Part shown: piece by piece, positions 1-9,565 of the stretch
How the letters are laid out: each line of letters begins with the position of its first letter
How positions within the stretch are numbered: position 1 is the first letter of the stretch
Source of the DNA: Paraburkholderia sprentiae WSM5005
GTDB taxonomy: Bacteria > Pseudomonadota > Gammaproteobacteria > Burkholderiales > Burkholderiaceae
NCBI RefSeq assembly: GCF_001865575.2
Contig: NZ_CP017565.2
Location: forward strand, 186,001 to 250,000
Length of the DNA stretch: 64,000 nt
Reading direction: 5' to 3'
Position numbers and translations under genes: made by a program
Notes under the pieces: generated by a model
What the model saw: the letters and a program-made list of their open reading frames with translations, nothing else
Databases searched by the model: none
Told to the model about the DNA's origin: nothing

Positions 1-564
1 TTGCGTGAAAGGCGCAGTGATATTCCGCTCCTCGCCGTTGAGTTTCTCAAGAATTTCAACAGCGAGAACGGCCGTACCCTGACCTTCGATGCGAGTGCGA
101 TTGAAGTATTGATGAACTGCGGTTTTCCCGGCAATGTCCGCGAGCTCGAAAATTGCGTGCAGCGAAGCGCGACCTTGGCGCCGGGACCAGCGATCGTGAG
201 AAACGACTTTGGTTGCTGCCACGGCCAGTGCCTGTCCGCGCTGCTGTGGAAGAGCGGATCGGACGAAATCGCGCTGCAGCCCGGGCGAATCGTACCAGTG
301 CCCGGGAAGCCGGCTACGCCTCGGGTTGAGGCTGTTACGTCGGGCGCAATTGCGGTCCAGCCTGTCGGCAGCGAGAGGGCTCCGTTAACGGCTGGTGGGG
401 CAGTCCTCGGAAGTGATGCGAAGATGACCAACCGCGAGCGTCTCATCGCCGCCATGGAAAGATCCGGCTGGGTGCAGGCAAAGGCGGCGCGGCTGCTTGG
501 ACTGACGCCGCGCCAGATTGGCTACGCGCTGAGAAAATACGGTGTCGAGATCAAGCGTCTCTGA
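1..564 (+). CDS. nifA: NifA nitrogen fixation activator, C-terminal part
   Basis: This is the 3' end of a sigma54-dependent activator; the gene begins before the window. The visible part has the end of the AAA+ domain (RERRSDIPLL, then FPGNVRELENCV), an interdomain linker with a Cys pair and further Cys (DFGCCHGQC) and a Fis-type helix-turn-helix at the C-terminus (AARLLGLTPRQIGYAL). The Cys-bearing linker is typical of oxygen-sensitive NifA of rhizobia and Burkholderia. NifA switches on sigma54 promoters through TGT-N10-ACA sites, several of which are readable in this window. A second, broken nifA copy lies near 9566-10130, so this copy is the likely working one. Confidence 0.93.
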   Translation: MRERRSDIPLLAVEFLKNFNSENGRTLTFDASAIEVLMNCGFPGNVRELENCVQRSATLAPGPAIVRNDFGCCHGQCLSALLWKSGSDEIALQPGRIVPVPGKPATPRVEAVTSGAIAVQPVGSERAPLTAGGAVLGSDAKMTNRERLIAAMERSGWVQAKAARLLGLTPRQIGYALRKYGVEIKRL

Positions 565-1052
565 AAGGACTGCCTGACTTGCGGCGTGTCGGGGCCGCGA
601 CATCGCGACTGAGGCGAATGGCTCTGACAAGTCAAATCTGGATTTGACGTGGACGTTGGCACGATCACGATCGTGGATGGCACGACAGGTTAGAGCGTGG
701 TCGGCAAAGCCGGGAATGTCCGAGCACCGTCGAGTGCGCGAAAGCGACAAGGAACCGACCAGCGAAACCCGTCAGGCTCAGCGGCACAGCCACCTTGAAA
801 GTCCGAATGTACGGTTGCAATCTACCTACCCATCATCATCGATTGAAAAGTTGGCAAACTGGCGGCGTCCATGTACTGACATTCGTTGAGTCGAAGTTGG
901 GATCGACGGCGGCTGGCCGCAATGGCCAACATTAAGACATTCAGTAAAAGCGATTAACAACGCAAGTTTGTTCCTCACGCATCACTACCCGTCTACCTGG
1001 CCCGGCTTTATTCCGCCAAGGTATCGTGTGAGAATTCGCCCGGAATTCCTCA
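565..1052. other. Intergenic region between nifA and the fix operon end
   Basis: No convincing gene is seen. Short open frames here lack a plausible ribosome site or recognisable domain. The stretch separates the end of nifA (plus strand) from the end of the minus-strand nif-fix operon, so it should hold terminators for both, but I see no strong hairpin followed by a T run. Two TGGCAC strings near 650-680 resemble -24 elements but have no GC at the -12 distance. Confidence 0.4.
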
Positions 1053-1714
1053 CTATCTCCGCCCGGAGTCCAGTCTCTCGCGGGGCATGGTCAGCGTAAT
1101 GACACCGGCGAGTTGCCCGGACGGGCCGAACACCGGCGCGGCGATACCTGTCAATTGCGGATCGAGGTCTCCTGCTAAGGCGATGACCTGCTGGCGGCGG
1201 ATCTGTTGACCGAGTGCCTCGTTGCCCTCATGGCAGTAGGCTTGCAACACCCGGCCTCCTGTGCCACGATCCAGCGGCAGTAGCTCGCCCACGCGGATGT
1301 GATCTCGCACAGGCTGTGGCGAGTCGACGCGATACAGGCATAGCCGTTGCGCACCTTGACGTACGTGAAACGCGGCGCTTTCACGGGTTGCGGCCACCAG
1401 TTCCTGCAGCACGGGCATCACCAGCGACTCGCTGGAGGACGATTGCGCATGGACGGCATGCAGCCTTGCGACGCCGGACCCGAGCACGTAGCAGCCATCG
1501 GCGCGACGTACCACGAGATGCGCATGTTCCAGCGACGCGCGCAGGCGCAGCACGGTGCTCTTTACACGCGCGTGCGTTCCGCGAGCGCGCTCAATGACAG
1601 CACGGGCGTGCCGTTGCCGAAGGAAGCCAGCAGGGTCAGCGCACGGTCGACTGCTGCCACGCCGGCTGCCAGATTGTCGTCGGCCAACGATGCGATGGCG
1701 GGCTGTTTGGACAT
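1053..1714 (-). pseudogene. IclR-family transcription regulator, frameshifted
   Basis: The N-terminal winged helix starts at an ATG at 1714 (MSKQPAIASL) and reads in one frame to LSALAERT. The rest of the helix-turn-helix (KSTVLRLRASLE) and the effector domain continue in another frame to 1053. The 8 bases between the two parts (1563-1570) should be 9, so one base is missing. The effector domain is otherwise well kept (HVRQGAQRLCLYRVDS, LPLDRGTGGRVL). It is the last gene of the minus-strand nifV-fixX operon. Either it is a recent pseudogene or the base was lost in sequencing. Confidence 0.75.
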
Positions 1715-1725
1715 CGTGCTTCTCC

Positions 1726-2209
1726 TCAGACGGACCGTTGCAGCAACGCTTCCACTGCGCCGAAGCCGATGTGATCCGCCGGATCGAGCTGCCGTAGTTG
1801 TGCGACCAACTGTGTGGCGGTTTCGCGTTCGCCGCGCCGCAGGCCGATGAAGGCGAGCGCCTTTAGCGTGAACAGCCAGAAGCAGGCGGGACCGGGCGCG
1901 TGGAAGTTCGCGTCGCCGGCTTGTACCATCCGCCAGTTCTCATTCAACCCGGCGGCATGCGCAGATGCTATTAGTCCCAGATGGGCCGCGTGCTCTGCCT
2001 ATCGAGTTCGCAGCGTCCGGCATGGAACTTGTAGAGCAGATAGTAGGCGGCAAGGCTTTGCGGAGACGTCAGCGTGACGCTCCACAGGACCGCGACGATC
2101 TGCTCGGCCGGCGCGCCGTGCAGGCCTTCGATGAGGCGCCGCACGGCGGCCGACACCTCGCCGCCGAACAGTTCGGTCGACTCGACCCGACCCCGGACAG
2201 CAGGTTCAC
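1726..2209 (-). pseudogene. TPR-like nif-associated protein, frameshifted
   Basis: Pieces in different frames join into one protein: EVSAAVRRLIEGLHGAP and SVTLTSPQSLAAYYLLYKF, then HAAHLGLIASAHAAGLNENW, then FWLFTLKALAFIGLRRGE to LLQRSV. At least two indels are needed, near 2170-2190 and near 2000-2010, where a G seems missing. The C-terminal third is clearly paralogous to the intact protein at 12608-13195 (FYLFTLKGLAYLNMRLGD). The GTG start overlaps the stop of the ferredoxin gene upstream. Function unknown; helical-repeat proteins of this kind recur in Burkholderia-type nif clusters. Confidence 0.65.
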
Positions 2210-2528
2210 CACACCGTCTCCGCAGGGATGAGGCGCTGCACCCGTTCGCCGCCTTCGAGGTGACGCGTGAAGATTTTCTCCACGTCGGCCATCGTCACGC
2301 CGCTGTAGAGCACCGCGTCGGGATAGACGAGCCCGTGCGCGCCCTGATCGCACGGGCCGAGACAGCCCCGAAGACGTGATCGCGACTGTATCGGGCGCCT
2401 GGCGTTTCTGTTGTTCCGCCCAGAAGGCCTTCAGCAGCGCGGTCGAGCCCTTGCCGCCCGGCGCCCCGCGGATGCGGCGGCGGCCGGTTCTCGGCGCAAG
2501 CAAACACATGTCGTTCTGGTCCGGCCAT
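2206..2528 (-). pseudogene. Thioredoxin-like [2Fe-2S] ferredoxin, frameshifted
   Basis: The reading frame starts at ATG 2528 (MAGPERHVFACAENRPP, then HPRG), shifts to GGKGSTALLKAFW and AITSSG, and shifts again to CLGPCDQGAHGLVYP, ending with VQRLIPAETVW. These are the conserved blocks of thioredoxin-fold [2Fe-2S] ferredoxins, including the Cys residues near both ends. Two single-base indels break the gene, one near 2455-2465 and one at a G run near 2370. It sits directly after fixX, so a role in low-potential electron transfer to nitrogenase is likely for the ancestral protein. Confidence 0.7.
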
Positions 2529-2539
2529 GACGATGTTCC

Positions 2540-2839
2540 TCAACCGAACTTGAACAGGATGCCGTGACCACCGCGCGGGTAGTCCCACTCGATATTTTGG
2601 TGGTCGGTACAAAGGATGCGGCAACTGCCGCATTCGAGGCAGCCGTCGGTGATCAGCGTCACCGCGCCGTTGCCTTCGGCCTTGTAGCACGAGGCCGGGC
2701 AGACGAAGGTGCAACTCTTCGCGGTGCATTCGCTCTGGCAGACGTCGGCATCCTTGATGTGGACGTGCGGCCGTCCTGCATCGACGCGATAACGGTTCTG
2801 GAACAGCTTTTCCTCTACGTTGACGGGTAGGGTGCTCAT
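2540..2839 (-). CDS. fixX: FixX ferredoxin-like protein
   Basis: A 99-residue ferredoxin-like protein of the FixX/ETF-QO family, with Cys motifs [15 protein letters not shown] and [11 protein letters not shown] for one or more Fe-S clusters. Together with FixABC it forms a membrane-associated flavin-based electron-bifurcating complex that delivers low-potential electrons from NADH to nitrogenase reductase. Its ATG overlaps the fixC stop (ATGA type), so translation is coupled. The length and the C-terminal aromatic stretch fit the family. Intact. Confidence 0.95.
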   Translation of the reverse strand: MSTLPVNVEEKLFQNRYRVDAGRPHVHIKDADVCQSECTAKSCTFVCPASCYKAEGNGAVTLITDGCLECGSCRILCTDHQNIEWDYPRGGHGILFKFG

Positions 2840-4146
2840 CGGAAGGCCCTCAGGAGTTTGTAGGCGTCACCCACGATGCCGGAAAGCGAACGGGCTGTGC
2901 GGAAGCTCGAAAAAATCTCGCGCTCCTTGCTTTTCTTGTCCTTACCGTCGACTGTGATCATCGTGCGCGCGGCGCGCGCCACGAGGTCGGGGTAGGTCGT
3001 AAAGAACTGCGGATTCTGGTGCAGCACGGCCGGCATGTCGCGGTACTTGTGCAGGTCTTTCATCACGAAGCTCTGATCGAGCGCGGCCTTGTAGGCCTTG
3101 AGCGTGCCGGCGCGGTAGCCGTGGCCCGCGGCTTTCGCGTGGATCACCGTTTCGGCGGCGAGGCGTCCCGTGGTCATCGCGAGATTCGATCCTTCTCGGT
3201 GCGCAGCGTTCACGAAACCGCCTGAATCACCAACGATCATCCAGCCGTTGCCGTAGACCTGCGGGATTGCGTGAAAACCGCCTTCGGGAATCAGATGCGC
3301 GCAATACTCCTTCATCTCGCCGCCCGCAATCAGCGGTGCGATCGACGGGTGCTGCTTCATCTTTTCGAGGAGCACGTAGGGGCTCGTGCGGTTGGGGTTT
3401 TTCTTGAAGTCGCTCAGCATGCAGCCCACGCCTATGGTGAGCGATTCCTTGTTGGTATAGAGGAAGCCAGTGCCCATCATGCCGTCGGTGATCCTGCCGA
3501 CCATCTCGATCACGACGCCGTCGTCCTCGCCGACGTTGAAGCGCTGACGGATCGTCTCCTCTGGCATGAAGAGAATCTCCTTGACGGCGAGCGCAACGTT
3601 GCCGGCCCCGATCTCTCCATGAAAGCCCGCCTTGCGCGCGAGCGTCGAATTCACGCCGTCGGCGAGCACCACCACGTCGGCATAGACATCGCCGTGCTCG
3701 CGGTCGCACTGCACGCCGACCACCCGGTCGCCGTCCATGATCAGTTCCTTCACCGTGGTCTCGCAGAGCAGCAGTGCGCCGGCTTCGCGCACTTTCGATG
3801 AAAACCACTTGTCGAACTGCGCGCGGATGATCGTGTAGCGGTTATAGGGCGGCTTGTTGTAATCCTCGCTGCGCACATGCGTACCGACAAACGACGTATC
3901 GTCGAGCATCCACATCCGCTGCTCGATGATGTGGCGCTCCAGCGGCGCATCGTCGCGGAAGTCCGGGATGATCTCTTCGAGCGCCTTCGCGTACAGGATC
4001 GCGCCCTGAACGTTTTTGCTGCCCGGATATTCGCCCCGCTCGATCTGCAGCACTTCCAGACCTGCCTTGGCCATCGTGTAAGCGGCAGCGTTGCCGGACG
4101 GACCGGCGCCGACCACAACCACATCGAACTGTGAAGGTTTTCTCAT
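2836..4146 (-). CDS. fixC: FixC flavoprotein dehydrogenase
   Basis: A 436-residue FAD protein related to electron-transfer-flavoprotein:quinone oxidoreductase. The dinucleotide-binding motif GAGPSG is at residues 13-18, and an FAD contact block ([16 protein letters not shown]) lies in the C-terminal half. The open frame runs further upstream, but ATG 4146 starts the standard N-terminus ([13 protein letters not shown]) and has AGGAG before it. FixC is the subunit that takes electrons from FixAB and passes them to quinone and FixX. It overlaps fixX downstream and follows fixB by 11 bases. Confidence 0.95.
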   Translation of the reverse strand: MRKPSQFDVVVVGAGPSGNAAAYTMAKAGLEVLQIERGEYPGSKNVQGAILYAKALEEIIPDFRDDAPLERHIIEQRMWMLDDTSFVGTHVRSEDYNKPPYNRYTIIRAQFDKWFSSKVREAGALLLCETTVKELIMDGDRVVGVQCDREHGDVYADVVVLADGVNSTLARKAGFHGEIGAGNVALAVKEILFMPEETIRQRFNVGEDDGVVIEMVGRITDGMMGTGFLYTNKESLTIGVGCMLSDFKKNPNRTSPYVLLEKMKQHPSIAPLIAGGEMKEYCAHLIPEGGFHAIPQVYGNGWMIVGDSGGFVNAAHREGSNLAMTTGRLAAETVIHAKAAGHGYRAGTLKAYKAALDQSFVMKDLHKYRDMPAVLHQNPQFFTTYPDLVARAARTMITVDGKDKKSKEREIFSSFRTARSLSGIVGDAYKLLRAFR

Positions 4147-4157
4147 CGTGATTCTCC

Positions 4158-5261
4158 TCAGGCAGCCTGCTCGCGGCGTCGGGTCAAATGCTCCACAAAA
4201 GCCTGCTTCAGCGCGGGCAACACTTGCAACGCATTGCCGACAATCCCGTAGTGTGCAAAATCGAAGATGGGTGCGTTCGGGTCGGTGTTGATCGCCACGA
4301 TCACGTCTGCGCTTTCCATGCCCACGCGGTGCTGGATCGCGCCGGATATGCCGGCGGCGATGTAGAGCTTGGGCCGCACCGTCTTGCCGGTCTGTCCCAC
4401 CTGGCGCTCCCCCTCGACCCAGCCGGCCTGCACGCATGGCCGGGTCGCACCCACTTCGCCGCCGAGCACGTTCGCCAGTTCGAACGCCAGCTGGAAGTTC
4501 TCCGGGCTCTTCAACCCCTTGCCGCCGCTCACGATCACATCGGCATAGGGAAGGTTGATCCGGTTGCTGCTCGCATCCGGGATAAAGTCGAGCAGCCTCG
4601 TGACGATGTCCGTCTCGATCATCCCCAGCGTTCCATGGACGATGTTGCCGGTGCGTTCGGCGTCACGCAGCGGCATCGGCATCACGCGCGGGCGCACCGT
4701 CGCCATCTGCGGACGGTACGCGAGCGTCATGATCGTGCACAACAGCGAGCCGCCGAAGGTGGGGCGCGTCGCCGCCAGCGCCCGCGACGCGGGATCGATG
4801 TTGAGTTCGGTGCAATCGGCGGTCAGCCCGGTCAGCAAGGTCGTCGCTACGGAGCCGGCGAGGTCTCGGCCCATCGACGTCGCGCCCAGCAGCAGGATCT
4901 CGGGCTGATGCCGGTTGACGAGGTCAGTCAGCCCTTTCGTGAACGGCTCGTTGCGATAGCCTTGCAAGACCGGGTCGTGGACGATGTACGCATCGTCCGC
5001 GCCGTAAGTGAAGGCTTCTGCGGCGAACTGTTCGAGCGGTTCATTCGCGCCGCCGAGCACCGCGATGCCCACTCGGCTGCCGAGCGTGTCGGCCAATCTG
5101 CGCGCTTCACCGAGTAGTTCCCACGAGACGCTGTGGACGTGTCCACGGTCGTGCTCGATAAAGACCCAGACGCCTTTGTAGGCCTTCAGGTGTTCCGGCA
5201 GTTCGAGGTTGCGTCCTGCGCGGCCGACGGGTTTCTTCGCGGGGGCGGCGGGTGCGTTCAT
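4158..5261 (-). CDS. fixB: FixB, electron transfer flavoprotein alpha subunit
   Basis: A 367-residue ETF-alpha family protein that binds FAD and pairs with FixA. The N-terminal half holds the ETF domain ([20 protein letters not shown]) and the C-terminal half the FAD-binding domain ([46 protein letters not shown]). Its start overlaps the fixA stop (ATGA at 5258-5261). It has a charged Ala/Lys-rich N-terminal extension before the ETF fold, as usual for Fix versions. Intact. Confidence 0.96.
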   Translation of the reverse strand: MNAPAAPAKKPVGRAGRNLELPEHLKAYKGVWVFIEHDRGHVHSVSWELLGEARRLADTLGSRVGIAVLGGANEPLEQFAAEAFTYGADDAYIVHDPVLQGYRNEPFTKGLTDLVNRHQPEILLLGATSMGRDLAGSVATTLLTGLTADCTELNIDPASRALAATRPTFGGSLLCTIMTLAYRPQMATVRPRVMPMPLRDAERTGNIVHGTLGMIETDIVTRLLDFIPDASSNRINLPYADVIVSGGKGLKSPENFQLAFELANVLGGEVGATRPCVQAGWVEGERQVGQTGKTVRPKLYIAAGISGAIQHRVGMESADVIVAINTDPNAPIFDFAHYGIVGNALQVLPALKQAFVEHLTRRREQAA

Positions 5262-6106
5262 GACCCCTCCTTCATCAGCAGGTCAGCTTCCAGGGTTGGA
5301 TGGCGCGTGAAGATCTTTTGCAGCAGGTTCACCGACACGTCGCGCAGACTCGATGCGTCGAGCTCGAGCATCTCCGCTTTCTCGCTGCGCGGCGTCGGTC
5401 CAAAGACTTTTCTGACCGCTGTCGGCGAGCCCTTCAGGCCGATCTTGCTGAGGTCTTCGATGCCGGCCTGTTCGCAGTTCCATTTGCGCACCGGGTAGCC
5501 GGCCGCATGAATCATCGCGGGCAGCGTCGCAAAACGCAGTTCGTTGGTGTTCTCCAGCATTGTGATCAGGCACGGCAGCGCAGTCCTGAGCACGTGCACG
5601 CCGCCCTCGGCGCGGCGCTCGACGGTGATCGTGCGCGCGTCGAGAGCGGTCTCGACGATGCGCGACACGTAGGTCAGCAGTTGCAGCCCGAGGCGTTTGG
5701 CGATACCGGGGCCGACTTGCGCGGTGTCGCCGTCGATCGTCTGCTTGCCAGTGAACACGATGTCCACCGCCTGCTCCTTCGCGATCTGCTGGATACCCGC
5801 TGCCAGCGCGTACGACGTAGCGAGCGTATCCGCGCCAGCGAATGCACGGTCGGTGAGCAGCACGGCGTCGTCCGCGCCGAAGCTGATGCACTTGCGCAGC
5901 GCTTCCTCGGCCTGCGGCGGGCCCATGCAAAGCAACGTGACCTTGCCGCCGAAGTGGTCCTTCAGTCGCAGCGCCTCTTCGAGTGAAAACAGGTCATACG
6001 GGTTGACGATCGCCGGAACACCCTGGCGCATGATCGTGTTGGTGACCGGATGAACGCGGATCTGCGTCGAGTCCGGGACCTGCTTGATGCAGACGACAAT
6101 GTGCAT
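5258..6106 (-). CDS. fixA: FixA, electron transfer flavoprotein beta subunit
   Basis: A 282-residue ETF-beta family protein that pairs with FixB. The start chosen is ATG 6106 ([13 protein letters not shown]), the standard ETF-beta N-terminus; the frame stays open to 6187 without family similarity. The ETF signature is visible ([22 protein letters not shown]). Bifurcating EtfAB proteins carry a second flavin here; which flavins this one holds cannot be read directly. It follows nifW by 16 bases and leads the fixABCX block. Confidence 0.96.
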   Translation of the reverse strand: MHIVVCIKQVPDSTQIRVHPVTNTIMRQGVPAIVNPYDLFSLEEALRLKDHFGGKVTLLCMGPPQAEEALRKCISFGADDAVLLTDRAFAGADTLATSYALAAGIQQIAKEQAVDIVFTGKQTIDGDTAQVGPGIAKRLGLQLLTYVSRIVETALDARTITVERRAEGGVHVLRTALPCLITMLENTNELRFATLPAMIHAAGYPVRKWNCEQAGIEDLSKIGLKGSPTAVRKVFGPTPRSEKAEMLELDASSLRDVSVNLLQKIFTRHPTLEADLLMKEGS

Positions 6107-6122
6107 GGTCTTGCTCCACCTG

Positions 6123-6461
6123 TCAGGCAAGGGTGCGCGCGGGCAGCGACGCGCGCAGACTGTCGAGTGAAACGTGCTGTCGTCCATTTGTGTCCCGGAA
6201 CACCTTGAACACTTTTTCCTGCGCCGGCGTGGAGGTGACGAAGTCGCCGTAAGCCTTCAGCAGCAGCGCGTGATATGACGCGAACAGGGCGGGTTCGTCG
6301 CCTTCCGGCAGCGCGTCCTGCTGCTGGATGTACTGAAAGAAGCGCTTCAGGATGTGCAGTCGACTCACGTTGACGACCTTCTGGTCGAACGGAACGCCGA
6401 AGAACTGCAGGAAGTCCTCGGCTGAGGACAGCGCCTTGAGTTGCTGGACAAAGCTTTCCAT
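6123..6461 (-). CDS. nifW: NifW nitrogenase-stabilising/protective protein
   Basis: A 112-residue NifW family protein (MESFVQQLKALSSAEDFLQFF, then FDQKVVNVSRLHILKRF). NifW associates with the MoFe protein and helps its maturation or protects it from oxygen; length fits the family. The ribosome site AAGGAG overlaps the stop region of the small gene upstream, which indicates tight coupling in the nifV-fix operon. Intact. Confidence 0.93.
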   Translation of the reverse strand: MESFVQQLKALSSAEDFLQFFGVPFDQKVVNVSRLHILKRFFQYIQQQDALPEGDEPALFASYHALLLKAYGDFVTSTPAQEKVFKVFRDTNGRQHVSLDSLRASLPARTLA

Positions 6462-6466
6462 CACGT

Positions 6467-6619
6467 TTACTCCTTGCAAGCGGATGAGGATAGGTGTGGA
6501 CAGAACGTCGGCTCGGCGAAGTACTTGTCGCAGGCGCCGCTGGTGGCGCACGGCGTCGTCGTGCCCGACTGTTCGGGTTGCGCGACGCACTTCGTGAAGC
6601 CGACCACAGCGCCGCTCAT
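6467..6619 (-). CDS. Small Cys-rich protein between nifV and nifW
   Basis: A 50-residue reading frame starting [19 protein letters not shown] and ending [10 protein letters not shown]. Its ATG overlaps the nifV stop (ATGA), and its stop is 5 bases before nifW while containing the nifW ribosome site, so it is very likely translated. It holds five Cys residues (about positions 11, 24, 30, 40 and 48) and no predicted membrane segment. I do not recognise the family. Possible roles are a small metal- or cluster-handling factor for nitrogenase assembly, but nothing in the sequence proves this. Confidence 0.7.
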   Translation of the reverse strand: MSGAVVGFTKCVAQPEQSGTTTPCATSGACDKYFAEPTFCPHLSSSACKE

Positions 6620-7752
6620 GACAATTCTCCGACGGTGTAGCGCAACTCGATCAGGAAGCGATACAGGTCGGCGGCGCTGGGCGTTTGCTTATGCTGGGTG
6701 GCATGGTGGCGGATACGGGTCAGCAGCAGCACGAGCAGCTTTTCACTGACGGCCAGACCGAGCGCGTCATAAGCCCGGCGCACGCTTTGCGAACTCGAAT
6801 GCTTGCCGAGCACGACCGAGCGTTCGCGACCGAGTTCGGCGGGATCGAAGCTCTCGTAGGTCGATGCATTCTTCGCGAGCCCGTCTGTGTGGATGCCGGA
6901 CTCGTGCGTGAATACGCTGGCGCCGACAATGCTTTTGTTCAGCGCGACCGGGCGTCCTGAAGCCCGTTCGACAAGCCGCGAGATGCTCAACAGCGCGGTC
7001 GTGTCGACGCCGGTGTTGCGACCCATGATATGGCGCACGCCCATCACGATCTCCTCCAGCGCGGCATTTCCGGCGCGTTCGCCGAGACCATTGACAGTGG
7101 TGTTGGAGTGGGTTGCGCCGGCGCGCAGTGCGGCAAGGGTGTTCGCGGTTGCGAGTCCGAGGTCGTTGTGCGCGTGGATTTCGATTTCCAGATCGACCGC
7201 GTCGTGCAATCGCGCAATCGCTTCATAGGTCGAAAAAGGATCGAGGACGCCGAGCGTGTCCGCAAAGCGGATGCGCTGCGCACCGCACCGTTGCGCGTGC
7301 CGCGCCACGTCGGCAAGGAACGCGGGGTCCGCGCGCGAGGCATCCTCCGCGCCCAGCGAAACCTTGCGGCCGCTTTTGACGGCGGCGCTGACCACGCGAT
7401 TCACCTGCGCGAGCACCCACGAGCGCGGCTGGCGCAATTTGTGTTGAAGGTGGATATCGGACACGGGGATCGACAGGTGAATGATGTCGGGATTGCAGCA
7501 CAAGGCCGACGCCAAGTCCGCGTCGGTGAGGCGGCCCCAGACCATCAGATCGGCGTCGAGATTCAGCGCGACGATGGTCTGGATGCAATCGATTTCCTCG
7601 GCACCCATCGCGGGGATACCGATCTCCAGTTCGGGTACGCCGGCGCTTGAGAGCGCCTCGGCAATCGCGCATTTTTCGGCAACCGTGAATGCGACGCCAG
7701 CGGTCTGTTCGCCGTCGCGCAGTGTGGTGTCGTTGATGATCGGATTCGACAC
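6616..7752 (-). CDS. nifV: NifV homocitrate synthase
   Basis: Condenses acetyl-CoA with 2-oxoglutarate to make R-homocitrate, the organic ligand of FeMo-cofactor. It belongs to the isopropylmalate/homocitrate synthase TIM-barrel family: the DTTLRDGEQ motif is near the N-terminus and HAHNDLGLA carries metal-binding His residues. The start chosen is GTG 7752 ([11 protein letters not shown]), with AAAGGA 7 bases upstream; ATG 7773 lies too close to the promoter at 7788. That makes 378 residues. Many rhizobia lack nifV and depend on plant homocitrate, so its intact state here is notable. Confidence 0.94.
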   Translation of the reverse strand: MSNPIINDTTLRDGEQTAGVAFTVAEKCAIAEALSSAGVPELEIGIPAMGAEEIDCIQTIVALNLDADLMVWGRLTDADLASALCCNPDIIHLSIPVSDIHLQHKLRQPRSWVLAQVNRVVSAAVKSGRKVSLGAEDASRADPAFLADVARHAQRCGAQRIRFADTLGVLDPFSTYEAIARLHDAVDLEIEIHAHNDLGLATANTLAALRAGATHSNTTVNGLGERAGNAALEEIVMGVRHIMGRNTGVDTTALLSISRLVERASGRPVALNKSIVGASVFTHESGIHTDGLAKNASTYESFDPAELGRERSVVLGKHSSSQSVRRAYDALGLAVSEKLLVLLLTRIRHHATQHKQTPSAADLYRFLIELRYTVGELS

Positions 7753-7787
7753 GGGAAGTTGTCCTTTAGGCATTTGATCATACGGTT

Positions 7788-7803
7788 TGCAAGTACTGCG
7801 CCA
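7788..7803 (-). promoter_or_regulatory. Sigma54 (-24/-12) promoter of the nifV-fix operon
   Basis: Read on the minus strand the site is TGGCGC-AGTAC-TTGCA, a GG-N10-GC match to the RpoN consensus. Transcription should start about 12 bases downstream, near 7776, giving a leader of about 25 bases before the GTG start of nifV. A perfect NifA site lies about 95 bases upstream. Confidence 0.85.
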
Positions 7804-7895
7804 TGCACGGTTAGTGCGAATAGCCGCTTGCCGCGGGGCTTTCCGGTGTTCGCTGGCGCTGTGATGAAGCGGTACCAACGAAGACCTGTCGCGAA

Positions 7896-7911
7896 TGTCG
7901 TGTTTCGAACA
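7896..7911. promoter_or_regulatory. NifA upstream activating site for nifV
   Basis: TGTCGTGTTTCGAACA is an exact TGT-N10-ACA NifA site, 93 bases upstream of the -24 element at 7788-7803. Spacing fits activation by DNA looping. Confidence 0.8.
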
Positions 7912-8148
7912 GCCAGGTGTAGCGATGAACACGGCGCTGCAGAAAGCGATGCGATGCGATGGGCGTGGTCAGCCAGGACGTGCGGACGCGGTCGGCGCGA
8001 TGCAAACGCTGTATGGATTGGCTATCCATTGCAACGGCGATGCGGGAAGATAAACACAGGCGGCGGCTATCAGCGCGGCTATGCGCTCGCGGCGATGACC
8101 GCTATGGCGCTTGAAGAGGCCGCACAGCGCTAAGGACGCATGCCCCCA

Positions 8149-8295
8149 ATGCTCACGCGCGAGCTCGCGCGTATGTGGCGGCTGTTCGATCGTCAGGTCG
8201 GCGTCGCGCAGCTTCACGCAGCACGCGAGACGCGGTTGCACGTCGAGGCCTCACGCATTGTCGAACTGGTCGTTCTCCTCGTCGGGAGGCGCCAG
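8149..8295 (-). pseudogene. fdx: Isc-type [2Fe-2S] ferredoxin, C-terminal remnant
   Basis: The reading PPDEENDQFDNA, then GLDVQPRLACCVKLRDADL and TIEQPPHTRELAREH matches the C-terminal third of the ISC-operon adrenodoxin-type ferredoxin. A TGA stands where these proteins have Trp (8251-8253), and no N-terminal part with the first three cluster Cys is found. With the IscS/IscU remnant and the A-type carrier next to it, this marks an eroded isc operon. It cannot make a working ferredoxin. Confidence 0.7.
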
Positions 8296-8318
8296 TCAGT
8301 GAGATTTTCATGATTGCC

Positions 8319-8693
8319 TCATACGGAAAACGAACTGCCGCAGCCACAGGTGCTCTGCGCATTGGGGTTGTGAATGACGAAGCGCGAACCTTCCAGGCCG
8401 TCTTCGTAGTCGACGCGCGCGCCGGGCAGGTATTGCTGGCTCATCGAATCGACCAGCAGCGTGACGCTGTCCGTCACGATCTGCATGTCGTCGTCCGCCA
8501 CCTGGTCGTCGAACGCGAAGCCGTACTGCAAGCCCGAACAGCCGCCGCCGGACACGTACAGCCGCAGCCTCAGGTTGGGATTGCCTTCCTCCTCGATCAG
8601 CGAAGCCACTTTCGCAGCGGCCTGAGGCGTGAATTCGAGTAGACGGGGCATGACGCCGGGTGTGGCGGAAGCCGGTTGGGCGAGCGTTTCCAT
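8319..8693 (-). CDS. A-type iron-sulfur carrier (IscA/ErpA family)
   Basis: A 124-residue HesB/IscA family protein with the three conserved Cys, one in [11 protein letters not shown] and two in the C-terminal TCGCGSSF. Such proteins carry Fe-S clusters from the scaffold to targets. The N-terminal block ([22 protein letters not shown]) resembles ErpA. It is the only intact member of an isc-like block whose cysteine desulfurase, scaffold and ferredoxin genes are broken. A sigma54-like promoter at 9302-9317 may drive it. Confidence 0.88.
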   Translation of the reverse strand: METLAQPASATPGVMPRLLEFTPQAAAKVASLIEEEGNPNLRLRLYVSGGGCSGLQYGFAFDDQVADDDMQIVTDSVTLLVDSMSQQYLPGARVDYEDGLEGSRFVIHNPNAQSTCGCGSSFSV

Positions 8694-8759
8694 GGAGGTT
8701 CCTCTCAGGCTTGAATGGACTCACTTCGGGCTAGACGAGCAGGTCGGTTGCTCGGCGAG

Positions 8760-9230
8760 TTACAGGTCGTCGGCTGCTGCGCCTCGAATCGTCTGGCGCG
8801 AGCGAAAGTCAGACACGGCCGCCTTGATCGCGTCCTCGGCGAGAATCGAGCAGTGGATCTCGACCGGCGGCAATGGCAGTTCCTCGAGGATCTGATGCGT
8901 GCACAACGTCCCGAGCCCATGCCGCGCTCGTGGACGCCGCCGTGCATTTGGCACGCGATCGGCATGCGCGGCCGGAGCTCCACATACAGCGCGCCAATGT
9001 CTTTGGAGCCGTCGATCTTGTGAGCCGAGGACGACATCAGATCGACCGGCAGAGCGGCGAGATCGATCGACACCTTGCCGGCGGCCTGCGCGCTATCCAC
9101 GTGCGGCAGAATGCCCCGGGCGCGGCGGGGCGCGCCGATTGCGGCGATGTCCTGGATCACGCCCGTCTTGTTGTTGACGAACATCACCGACGCAAGCACG
9201 GCGCCCGGCTGGAGCGCTGCTTCGAACATG
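8760..9230 (-). pseudogene. Cysteine desulfurase (iscS) fragment fused to iscU tail
   Basis: The middle of an IscS/NifS desulfurase is readable ([59 protein letters not shown]), including the SAHK block with the PLP lysine. After a frameshift near 8930 the text jumps to the end of an IscU scaffold ([26 protein letters not shown]). The N-terminus of IscS, its catalytic Cys loop and most of IscU are missing, so a deletion fused iscS to iscU. Gene order fits an ancestral iscS-iscU-iscA operon. Confidence 0.75.
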
Positions 9231-9301
9231 GCGAGACCGGTACTGACGCGTTGGAAATCCGACATCGCAGGCTCCTGAAAACGGGGTAATGCGACCTTAA
9301 G

Positions 9302-9317
9302 GGCAACTTCCATGCCA
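9302..9317 (-). promoter_or_regulatory. Sigma54-like promoter before the isc remnant
   Basis: On the minus strand: TGGCAT-GGAAG-TTGCC, a GG-N10-GC match. It points at the broken iscS/iscU fragment and the intact A-type carrier. No TGT-N10-ACA site was found in the 250 bases upstream, so NifA control is less certain. Confidence 0.55.
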
Positions 9318-9565
9318 GTGGATTTTCACGCTCTGGTGGCCTCTTTCAGCTGGGCCGCTGTTGTTTCGCTGTTGTTTTTGTGTCGATGCGCCCGACGAGT
9401 GAGGATTGTCGCCGTTCTTTTTGTCGGATTTGTCGTTACGCGCGCGGGATTGCCATGCGCGATGGCTTGCGTGGAAATGCGCTTACTTCAAACGCCGTGT
9501 CTTTGCGTCGATCGTGCGCCTTGCGCTGGTACATCGAAAGCGCTCAGCGCACGAAGGGGAAGTCA

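Noticed and set aside
385..750. 121-codon minus-strand frame over the end of nifA
   Set aside because: It is antisense to the clear NifA C-terminus and has no similarity or ribosome site.
644..889. 81-codon plus-strand frame after nifA
   Set aside because: No recognisable domain, skewed composition and no good ribosome site; treated as intergenic.
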